Assembly: GCA_026826555.1 (NCBI GenBank)
Contig: JAKSZT010020697.1
Span: 1,771,685-1,835,684, forward strand
From: Tolypeutes matacus
Lineage: Eukaryota > Chordata > Mammalia > Cingulata > Chlamyphoridae
Reading direction: 5' to 3'
DNA length: 64,000 bases
Shown: one piece after another, positions 24,234-32,468 of the stretch
Numbering within the stretch: position 1 is the stretch's first letter
Layout: each line of letters starts with the position of its first letter
Made by a program: the position numbers and the translations under genes
The notes under the pieces: model-generated
The model's database searches: none
What the model was told of the DNA's origin: nothing
Seen by the model: the letters and a program-made list of their open reading frames with translations, nothing else

Positions 24234-25309
24234 GTGAGTTTACTCCTTTAACATTGAGTTTTATTACTCTCAATGAATTTCTTACATCAACCATATTTTC
24301 TTTGGTGTTATATATGTCATATGTTGTTTTTATTTCTCTTTTTGTATTTTCAGTTGTTCTTACACTCTCCTCCAACTCTCTCCTGTTTTTTCCTTTCAAC
24401 CTGCAGAATTCCCTTCAGTAATTCTTGAAGGGCATGTTTCTTAATGGCATACCCTTTTAATTTGGGTTTATCTTTGAATATTCTGAACTCTCCATCAATT
24501 TTCAATTCCAGCTTTGCTGGATAGAGAATTTGTGGCTGGAAGTTTTTCTTTTAGTACCTTGACTTTGTCATACCACTGTCCTCTTGCTTTGGAGTCTTCA
24601 GAAGAGAAATCAGCACTTAATCTTATTGTGTTTCCCTTGTATGTGATGGTTGTCTTTTCTCTTTGCCTTGAGCATTGGATATTTTGATAATTATATGTCT
24701 TGAAGTAGGTCTGTTTGGATTTATACTGTTTGTGGTGCACTGTGCTTTCTGGACATGTACATCTACCTTGCTCAGTAGGGTTGGGAAGTTTGCAGCAATT
24801 ATTTCCTTCAACACTCATTCTGTTCCCATTCCCTTCCCTTCTCCTTCTGGGATGCCTATAATGCATATGTTTGTGTGTTTTGTGTTGTTGTTTAAATCCC
24901 TAAGTCCCTTCTGGATTTTTTCTATCTTTTTATCTATCTGTTCTACTATCCATTTGATTTCAGATGTACTGTCTTCCACATCACTAATTCTTTCTTCTGC
25001 CTGTTCAAATCTGCTGTTATGTGAATCAAGCATCTTTTTGATTTCTTGGATTGTTCCATTCATCACCATCATATCCATTATTTTTTTTATGTATGATTAC
25101 AATTTCTTCAGTATATTCTCCCAATGTCTTCTTAATATCCTTAATCTCTTCCTTCACTTCATTAAGTTGGTCCATTATATTTGTTTGGACAGCTTTGATC
25201 AGTTGTTCAATGTTTTGCATCTCTTTCTGATTTTTAACTTGTTCATTGGACTCTTCCATGTCTTCCTGTTCTAAGTATTGTTTGTAAGTTTTTGTTGCCC
25301 CCTGGTCAT
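24234..25309 (-). pseudogene. L1-4 ORF1 and first codons of ORF2
   Basis: L1 ORF1 encodes the trimeric RNA-binding chaperone of the L1 particle. The minus-strand ATG at 25307-25309 opens a coiled-coil region (25259-24900, e.g. HNSRFEQAEERISDVEDSTSEI). The RNA-recognition segment follows (ICIIGIPEGEGKG near 24850), then the C-terminal domain. Frame changes occur near 25050 and 24815. The ORF1 stop is lost, so ORF1 reads into the ORF2 start (ATG at 24294-24292) and then into LTR sequence. Confidence 0.85.
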
Positions 25310-26872
25310 TATTTTATCTTGGTGGGTTTATTCAGTTGAGTAGCTTCTGTCTCTGCTCTAGAGTTTTATTTAGCTGGTGGTTCTGTGTGTGTGTTAAGTT
25401 TTCTCTTTGATACTTTGTTATTCTTGTTCTATTTCCTTGCTTTTTTCTTTGTTCCCTTGAAGGAAAAAGATAAGGGCCAGAGGAATTCAAAGAGGTAAGA
25501 AAGTAAAATGATAATAGTAATATTAATAAAAGTTAGAAGAGGGACCATATAAGACATAGTAAAATGAATATTTAACTCATTTATGCAGTGTAGAGTAATA
25601 GGGAATAAAGTGGAGTACCTACAATGGAATGGGAAACAAAATAGAGGAAAATATATAGAATGATTTAAAGGCCAGAATGATGAGGAGAGAAAGAAAGAGT
25701 AAAGAAATGGCAGAAAGGAAAAAGGTAATCATAATAAAAAAAGAAAACAGAATAGATAAGATAGAATTTGATCCCCATGAATTTCAGGGCTAATGAAAAA
25801 AGGTGGAATGTAAGAACCACAATATAAAGCAGAAGGTAGACTGATGAAGGAATGAAAAGAGATAGCATTGGTATACAAAATCAAAATACACAGAGAATGG
25901 GAAATCATGGTAGAAGAAGCACAACAATGAAGAAACAAGCTAGCAGCACCTAATATCTAAAAAAAGTGTTGGGGGAGGAAAGAGAAAAGAAGAGGAAGGA
26001 AAAAAGAAACAAAGAAAGAAATACCAAACACTCACACAGGCAAGCTGTCAGGAAAAGATAAAGAAGAGCAGCATTCCTTCTTGGGGCCTTGTGGAGGCTC
26101 TCAGCCTGCCTGTGTTCATCAATCAATTACCCTGCAGGCTTCTATCTGCAGGTTTTGAGACATATTTTAGTGATTATACTAAGTTAAAATTTTTAAGTAA
26201 TTTTTTTTTTTTTTGAGAAATAAGGGATCCAATAGATGGCCTCTTCTAGACCACCGCTTCCACCAAGGGGACCATATATAGGCTCATGGAAAGTTATCAA
26301 ACACTTCCTACTGCCTGACGCCCCCTGGGGAGCTGAAACTCTGATACTTCTCAGTGTAGAAGTATAAAATAGGCTGACTCTGCCGCGACTTGAGCCAAGT
26401 TCTGTATTCCAGGGTGGTTAGGTAAATCAGGCTTCCTCAGCAGATTCGCCTCTCACCTCAGCCTGACACCACTTCAAGCCAGCTGGTTTGCTCCCCAAAG
26501 CTGCAAGAATGTCTAGGCAGCCAAACCTACAGAAAATAAACCCTTCATTACCTTCAGCAAGAAACCTCCCAATCTCAGAGAATGCTCCCTCTCACCGGGT
26601 TGCCAGTGGAAGTCGGGGCCCATCCTAGCCCTTTGCCTGGAGGGTGGAATTTAGTCATCCATGTCCACAATTTCCAGCTGGGAAAAACTCATGATTTTAT
26701 CTTGAGCAATCCACCTCGCTGCCAGGTCTCTCCAGATCAATGTTCCTAATGTTCTTCTTATGTGGGCTCCCAGAACAGAACACTGGGGCAGGGATCTGTC
26801 TCCTATAAGCTGTCCTCTTTGAGAAAGATGGTAAGTGCCCACCTAAACCAATGCCATCTTACCTCCTTGAAT
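25310..26872 (-). promoter_or_regulatory. L1-4 5' UTR (internal promoter region)
   Basis: About 1.56 kb lie upstream of ORF1 on the minus strand. The segment is collinear with the L1-5 5' UTR, including its first bases (CCTTGAGAGG-type start, seen here near 26860-26872). Reading the plus strand, 25440-26035 is almost pure purine. The same pyrimidine-rich sense-strand block precedes ORF1 in L1-5 and L1-12. L1 5' UTRs carry the element's RNA polymerase II promoter; no particular factor site was identified. Confidence 0.75.
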
Positions 26873-26881
26873 TCTTTATTT
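26873..26881. repeat. Probable L1-4 target duplication, right (TCTTTATTT)
   Basis: It matches 14995-15003. Together the pair brackets L1-4 with its nested passengers. Confidence 0.5.
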
Positions 26882-26951
26882 TTTATTTTATTTTTTCCCC
26901 ATTCTTTTTTTTTTTTTTTAATTGTGGGTAAAAATCAAAATTTTCACAATA

Positions 26952-26956
26952 CATAC
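26952..26956. repeat. Target-site duplication, left (CATAC)
   Basis: It is identical to 29602-29606. Outside the duplication, the L1 3' UTR sequence on both sides is continuous when compared with 1-667 and 46184-46540. Confidence 0.92.
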
Positions 26957-27455
26957 TGTGACAGTTTCATGTAATTATGAATTCCAAAAATATAATTGAA
27001 TCATGCTTGTAAACTGATCTGTTAATCTGGGCATGATTAGGTTAGGATTAGGGCGTTGGGCCCCACCCCTTGTTGGGTGGGGAATTTAATATAAAAGGCA
27101 AGGCAAAGGACAGTTGAAGAAGTCTTTTGAGAAGCAGTTTTGATGTTGGAAAGAAGGCCCCAGGAGAAGAGAAACAAGCTGTTCATCTGATCATCTACAG
27201 CGGACCTTGTGGAGGAAACAGGAGCTAAGCCCAGAGAGAAACACAGCCCTGGGAAGAGAGGAACCACAGAAGCCTGAACCCTGGCAAACGCCGGCAGCTG
27301 TTTTGCTCTAACATGTGACAATGAACTGTGGTGAGAGAAGAAACTTAATGCCTTATGGCCTGGTATCTGTGGACTTCTACCTCAAATAAATAACCTTTAT
27401 AAAAACCAACCCATTTTTGGTATTTCACATTGGCACCCCTTTGGCTGACTAATAC
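26957..27455 (+). repeat. 5' LTR
   Basis: It runs from TGTGACAG to CTAATACA. It has a TATA box (TATAAAAG, 27090-27097) preceded by a CCCCACCCC/GGGTGGGG palindrome-like motif at 27060-27082, and a polyadenylation signal (AATAAA, 27385-27390). The promoter role is inferred from the LTR class. Confidence 0.92.
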
Positions 27456-27461
27456 AGAATT

Positions 27462-27479
27462 TGGTACTGAGGAGTGGGG
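27462..27479 (+). promoter_or_regulatory. Primer-binding site, tRNA-Leu-like
   Basis: TGGTACTGAGGAGTGGGG lies 6 bp after the 5' LTR. It matches, with small differences, the sequence complementary to the 3' end of tRNA-Leu used by ERVL/MaLR elements. The same site is TGGTACCAAAAGTGGGG in the older copy at 55989. Confidence 0.75.
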
Positions 27480-27501
27480 TACTGCTTTTGTAATTACCAA
27501 A

Positions 27502-28446
27502 ATGTTGGAACGGTTTTATAAATGGGTAAGGGGTATTTTTTGGAGGAATTGTGAAATGCTTGATGGAAAAGGCCTAGACCACTTTGAAGAGACTGTTGAT
27601 AGTAATATGGACACTAAAGAGACTTTCTATGATGCCTTAGAAGTAAATGATGAAACTTTTATTGGAAACTGGAGAAAAGGCAATCCATGTTTTAAAGTTG
27701 CAGAGAACTTAACAAGATTAACTCCTGGTGTTATATGGAAAACAGAATTTAAAAATGGTGAATCAGAGCATTTAGCTAAAGAACTTTCCAAGGTAAACTC
27801 GGAGAATGTGGCTTGGCTTCTCCTTGTAGCTTATAGCAAAATACTAGAAGAGAGAAATACACTAAGAACTGAACTTTTGGGCAAAAAGAAAACAGAAACT
27901 AATTCTGGAACTTCCAAGTCTCTGGAAATCAAATTCCCAGATGAAAATGCCCTATTTGAAGACTTTACTAAACTTGGAACCCATAACTCAGAATTGAAGA
28001 TGCAGTTATCTCGGAAAGACTTGTGGAAAGTCTTACTGTCTGATGGCTTGGACCCCTGCTTCCTGCATGCTAAACCAACAAAGTTTTTGAGAGAGCTGTA
28101 TGAACAAAACCACTGTCAGCTTGGGCAAAAGAGGACATGGAAAGGAGAGACTGAAGGAGAAAAAGCTTTAAGAAGAAAACCGTGGAAGCAGAGATATGGG
28201 ATTAAAACATCTCCTTGGGCCAAGAGAGGAGCCCCACCCATGTGTACAGAGAGGGTGAGTTTGCCCCTGCCGTTGAAGAGGGTGGATGTTCCTACCCGAT
28301 GTTGTGAGAAAGTTTTGATGCCACATGGTGCAGAGAGGGTAAGTTTTCTCCAGCAGTTAAAGAGGTGGATGTCCCCACCCGATGTTCAGGAAGAGTTTTG
28401 CCACCCCAGGGTACAGGGAGGTTGGAACACATTCCTCAAAAATTAG
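27502..28446 (+). CDS. Gag-like internal ORF of the LTR element
   Basis: There are 314 codons from the ATG at 27502. The frame is also open upstream into the LTR, but without an ATG there. By position and family it is the gag-derived ORF of MaLR-type elements and would assist particle formation; this is inferred, not shown by motifs. The N-terminus is rich in aromatic and acidic residues, the middle is Lys/Glu-rich, and the C-terminus enters a G-rich repeat region. I see no protease, reverse transcriptase or zinc knuckle. The frame stops inside the repeat while a neighbouring frame stays open to 28871, suggesting a one-base length change. Confidence 0.7.
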   Translation: MLERFYKWVRGIFWRNCEMLDGKGLDHFEETVDSNMDTKETFYDALEVNDETFIGNWRKGNPCFKVAENLTRLTPGVIWKTEFKNGESEHLAKELSKVNSENVAWLLLVAYSKILEERNTLRTELLGKKKTETNSGTSKSLEIKFPDENALFEDFTKLGTHNSELKMQLSRKDLWKVLLSDGLDPCFLHAKPTKFLRELYEQNHCQLGQKRTWKGETEGEKALRRKPWKQRYGIKTSPWAKRGAPPMCTERVSLPLPLKRVDVPTRCCEKVLMPHGAERVSFLQQLKRWMSPPDVQEEFCHPRVQGGWNTFLKN

Positions 28447-28871
28447 GGTGGTTAAGGTCAACACCTCATTGTTCTGAGAGGGGTGTACCAGTCCACCATA
28501 GATTAGAGAAGGCCAGGTGGTCAACCCATTGCTCTGAGAGGGTTGAGCCTGTGTGCCAAAGGTTAGGGGGAATGTTGTCTTCACCTCACTGTGCTAGGGG
28601 GCCTAATACTCTAACCCAAAGATTGGGTAAGGTGTGGCAATCACTCCAATACTCTTGGAGGGTGAGGTCTGGAGCTTGGTTGACACCCAGATGCTTGATG
28701 AGGGTGGAACCAAGAAAATGGCCATTGAGCAAGCCTGTGGAAAGGGTGGATTCCCATGTGGCCCCAAGGAAAAGAAACCATCATCTTAAGAATGACTCTC
28801 AAACTTTGAAATCGAATGGAGGATGCCCTGCAGGTTTACTGAACTGTAGAGGATCCATGACTTATGTTTAA
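28300..28871 (+). pseudogene. Repeat-tail frame following the gag-like ORF
   Basis: This frame is shifted by -1 relative to the gag-like ORF and overlaps its last ~45 codons. It encodes near-20-residue units ending in HC (for example ...RWSTHC and ...MLSSPHC) and then a conserved tail (KNDSQTLKS). A related repeat unit (KRVDVPTRC versus KEVDVPTRC) sits in the first frame just upstream, so both frames were probably one ORF. There is no ATG at its start. The tail is also open in the older antisense copy (23093-22845). Confidence 0.5.
28410..28648 (+). repeat. Degenerate ~60-bp tandem repeat in the LTR element
   Basis: Four units (28410-28469, 28470-28529, 28530-28589 and 28590-28648) each carry a GAGAGGG- or AGGGGG-type block followed by a CCA...AGATT/AGGTTA core. 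Unit length is 59-60 bp, or 20 codons. Two looser units of about 82 bp precede them from about 28244. The divergence between units shows that the array is older than this insertion. Confidence 0.65.
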
Positions 28872-29090
28872 CATCCAAAATTCTCCTTATGATATTAAAA
28901 ATGTTTATCCTTTGTCTTTCCATTTGTGTATTGGAAGCAGTTAAATGTTTTGTAAGTTTCAGAGGTCTATAGCAGATGGGACTTTGCCTGAAGAAAAACT
29001 GTATTTCTTTAAAATGATTTTGATATGATTTTGTACTTGGATTGTTACTGATTTAAGTTTTTTAAATATTGTAATGTATTTTTGGAATTC

Positions 29091-29101
29091 AGAGGGTGGA
29101 A
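29091..29101 (+). promoter_or_regulatory. Polypurine tract
   Basis: AGAGGGTGGAA immediately precedes the 3' LTR, at the position where plus-strand DNA synthesis would be primed. Confidence 0.65.
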
Positions 29102-29601
29102 TGTGACAGTTTCATGTAATTATGAATTCCAAAAATATAATTGAATCATGCTTGTAAACTGATCTGTTAATCTGGGCATGATTAGGTTAGGATTAGGGCA
29201 TTGGGCCCCACCCCTTGTTGGGTGGGGAATTTAATATAAAAGGCAAGGCAAAGGACAGTTGAAGAAATCTTTTGAGAAGCAGTTTTGATGTTGGAAAGAA
29301 GGCCCCAGGAGAAGAGAAGCAAGCTGTTCATCTGATCATCTACAGCGGACCTTGTGGAGGAAACAGGAGCTAAGCCCAGAGAGAAACACAGCCCTGGGAA
29401 GAGAGGAACCACAGAAGCCTGAACCCTGGCAAACGCCGGCAGCTGTTTTGCTCTAACATGTGACAATGAACTGTGGTGAGAGAAGAAACTTAATGCCTTA
29501 TGGCCTGGTATCTGTGGACTTCTACCTCAAATAAATACCCTTTATAAAAACCAACCCATTTTTGGTATTTCACATTGGCACCCCTTTGGCTTACTAATAC
29601 A
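29102..29601 (+). repeat. 3' LTR
   Basis: It is nearly identical to the 5' LTR. The differences I see are in GGGCATTGGG, GAAGAAATCT, GAAGCAAG, TACCCTTT and GGCTTACTA. Confidence 0.92.
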
Positions 29602-29606
29602 CATAC
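29602..29606. repeat. Target-site duplication, right (CATAC)
   Basis: Perfect match to 26952-26956. Confidence 0.92.
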
Positions 29607-31150
29607 CAACATCTGCAAAATGATATATAAATATATATGCATATATGTGCATTTGCTTACAAAAATGTTATTTATGTATATATATAAATATATTTTAAGA
29701 GGTGCTTAAATACCAAGAATATTACACGGAACAAAATGGGATTCCCATGTTGCCCACCTCCCACACCTCCCACCACATCCCACACAAACATCTCCCAGAA
29801 GTGTGGCCCACCACCCTCAACGGACTTACACATCCTGCGGCCTTGCCACTAACCATAGACCACAGTTCACACCGTAGACCACACTCTCACCCACACAGTT
29901 CTGAGGGGTGTGTGTTGATTTAAAATGGCCTACATCCGTTGCCACAAAGGTACTCAGGACAACCTCCAATTCCAAAAGAGGCCCTTGTATTTCAACTGCT
30001 CATCCCCTCCCTGCCCCAAAAGTGTCAAGTGGCCACTGGCTCCACCTCATTGTTATAATTTCTTCCATTGCTAGAATCACCATATGTGAAAAACAGAATA
30101 TCATCAATTCCACTTTAGTCAATCGTTCTTCCCCCAATCCTGAGGGGACTGGGATGGTGATGTCCACTCCACCTCCAAGTAAGAGAGGGCTTATATCCCA
30201 TGGATATGGTGGGTGGGATGATCCTGCCTGCAGATGCAGACCCTCTCTCTTCCCTGGGATGGCCGTTGCCCATCGTTGTCTCCTCGCCAGGTGACTTGGA
30301 TGAGTCCATTGAGCTGTAGGGTAGGAGTTGCAGCTCCACTGAGATTCCATGCACACCTGGCACATAGGTAGGCCAGAGGCTCCAGTCTCTGGAAGTATAC
30401 CTAAAAACTTCAGCATCACATATAGGTTTGAATAGAAGGGACTGATGAACCGTGTGCAGGTAGTACTTATTTGAGTCCAATTCTGTCACTCTCAGGAGCA
30501 CAGATTCCAAAATAGAGCCCACTGATAAGGCATCAGTCTCTGGGTCTATCCCCACTTATATAGGGCCTGGGAGTCTCCATAGCTCTCAGGAGCCCCTCTG
30601 TGTGAGGTGATAGGCACTTAGATGTTCTATGAGCTCCTACTGAGGTGTGCGTAAGAGTTACCTCTGGGATGACCTCCCGACTCTCTTTGAAGTCTCTTAG
30701 CCACTTGAACTCATTTGTCTTTACCTTTTCCCCCTTTAATTCAAGGTCTTTTTCCAGTTGTGTTGCCAGTTGGAACTTGGTATTAATCCCTCATTGCCAG
30801 GGAGGCTCATCCCCGCGAGTAATGTCCCACATTAGGGGGAAGGTAATGCATTAATATGCTGAGTTTGGCTTAGAGAGAGGTCACATTTGAGCAACAAGGA
30901 GGCTCCCAGGTGGTAACCCTTAGGCACCCCACAACTGCAGGCTAAGTCTCAGTTACAAGAGCAAAGACTCACAAGGGTAGTCATCAATAAAAAGAACACA
31001 TCAGTGGGTCACCGTCTTTTGACAGACACTGTCCCTGCACTCAGAGGCCTATTGCTGCTCCCTTGGAGACTGTGGCAGAGCTCTCCAGGCTAGGAATTCA
31101 GATTCCCTCATTTATTGTGTGATTGTCCACCCATCATGACCATGCCCCAT

Positions 31151-31164
31151 TCTTTTGATCTTTT
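31151..31164. repeat. SINE target duplication, left
   Basis: TCTTTTGATCTTTT, identical to 31349-31362. Confidence 0.88.
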
Positions 31165-31348
31165 TTTTTTTTTTAAGATTTTATTTATTTATTTATTTAT
31201 TTATCCCCCCCTTGCTGCTTGTGCTCACTGGGTTAGCTAACCACGCCTTGCAGGTGGGCTTGCCTTCACCAGGAGGCCCCGGGAACCGAACCCGGAGCCT
31301 CCCATATGGTAAATGGGAGCCCTACTGATTGAGCCACAGCCGCTTCCC
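31165..31348 (-). mobile_element. DAS-type tRNA-derived SINE, antisense
   Basis: On the minus strand a tRNA-Ala-like head of about 75 bp carries an A-box-like TGGCTCAATCAGTAGGG and a B-box-like GGTTCGGTTCC. A tRNA-unrelated segment, a (TAAA)n tract and poly(A) follow. It is flanked by the perfect 14-bp duplication TCTTTTGATCTTTT (31151-31164 and 31349-31362), the mark of L1-driven insertion. It is absent from the other copies of this L1 3' UTR, so it is younger than L1-6. The family name is from memory of xenarthran SINEs. Confidence 0.88.
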
Positions 31349-31362
31349 TCTTTTGATCTTTT
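31349..31362. repeat. SINE target duplication, right
   Basis: TCTTTTGATCTTTT, identical to 31151-31164. Confidence 0.88.
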
Positions 31363-32468
31363 GAACGATTTTGTATATCTTTCATGTATATTCGGATGAA
31401 CTAATTCCCATGAAACCCCCCTCCCAGACACCCCCCACCAATAATCCCCTGCAGTACCCATTGTAACCCCTCTGTGATCCAAATCCTCCATGAACATGTA
31501 GTCCATAAAATAATCAAATACACTTACTAGGAAAAATAAACAAGTATGATAAGCTTACATGCAAGAGACAAACATAAGGAAACTCAGGGGAAAAAAGAAA
31601 AAGATAAGAGAAGGAAAAAAAACAAATAAACAAAAATCAAAACAAAATAAAATATAATTAGCAGATTGGGACATTCAAAAAATGGGCAAAAAGGCAGAGG
31701 AAATGCCCTTAAAATATATATATTCATGTTTTTTTCCTTTCTCTCTCTTTTTTTTTTTCTTTCCTTCCTTTTATCACTGTGTTATCAGATGCTGGTGTGC
31801 CGTGACACCTTCCCCCTCTCAATCCCCATTGTCTCCCAATTTTTCATTTGATTTTCAAAGAAGATTTAGGTCACAGCAAAGTCACACATGGAGTGCCAGA
31901 GACTCCCAAATACCAAACCAAACCCCCTTCCCCACCCCATATTAACCCCCCCTTTTTTTTAATGTTAGCATTGTTATAACTGTTATACAGATAGCAAAAT
32001 ATAGCAACTAAACATTGTCAATGATTTACAGTATAGTTTACAATTTAGATGATACAGTTTAATAATTTTGATGATATTTACCATGTCCTGTGTCCATTAC
32101 TGTAAGGTAATGAAAAACCTTCCCCATGACCACCAAACACCCCATTAGATCTTGACTGTTCCCTTCCCCCAGCCCCCCAGGGCCCATGATACCACCCTAT
32201 CCCTACCCATGGAATGTCAAGATTCACAGTTATATGCCCTGGGTATTTGAACCTGCCCTTCCTAATCCATCCACATGCCAGTGCTGCACCACCAAACCCA
32301 GGAACACCACCACTCATCTGCCCCATCCCCCAACAGGCAACCACACTCTATCCCTTTACCATACATTATGTCCATATGGTGATGGCTCAAAGCCTGCTCT
32401 TCTCTTACTCTCCTTTGTTAACCTATCTTTCAGACAATGGTTCTCAGAGAAAGCTCACTTTCCTCAGT

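Larger units (their letters stand above)
15004..26872 (-). mobile_element. L1-4: full-span antisense L1, interrupted twice
   Basis: Read on the minus strand, 5' to 3', it has a 5' UTR (26872-25310), ORF1 (25309 to about 24300), the first codons of ORF2 (24294-24234), then the ORF2 C-terminus (22023 to about 21590) and a long 3' UTR (21590-20386 and 16723-15004). L1-5 is inserted in the 3' UTR (16724-20385) and an LTR element in ORF2 (22024-24233). Most of ORF2 is missing at the right edge of the LTR element, which fits a deletion that also cut that element's 5' LTR. Confidence 0.82.
26957..29601 (+). mobile_element. Young non-autonomous MaLR/ERVL-type LTR element
   Basis: The structure is complete: 5' LTR (26957-27455), a primer-binding site resembling the tRNA-Leu complement (27462-27479), a gag-like ORF (27502-28446 with a second frame to 28871), a short purine tract (29091-29101) and a 3' LTR (29102-29601). 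It is flanked by CATAC. I count about five substitutions between the LTRs over about 500 bp, so integration was recent. There is no pol or env, so it depended on enzymes from another element. It is inserted in the L1-6 3' UTR. Confidence 0.92.
29607..32468 (-). mobile_element. L1-6 3' UTR, about 2.7 kb without the SINE
   Basis: It is collinear with 1359-3919 (L1-2), with 15004-16723 plus 20386-21590 (L1-4) and with 58684-60537 (L1-15). It contains no long coding frame. Frames at 30115-30555 and similar sites recur in all copies only because the DNA recurs. Near 31945-31960 a C-run/T-run (sense: A-tract then G-tract) lies just upstream of the conserved segment leading to ORF2. Confidence 0.82.

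Noticed and set aside
24675..25274. 199-codon plus-strand frame with hydrophobic residues
   Set aside because: It is the antisense shadow of L1-4 ORF1. Coiled-coil coding DNA read backwards yields Ser/Phe/Leu-rich frames, as at 36934-37347.
26957..29601. Complete endogenous retrovirus with pol and env
   Set aside because: The internal region is only about 1.65 kb. No reverse transcriptase, integrase, protease or envelope motif is present, so it is non-autonomous.
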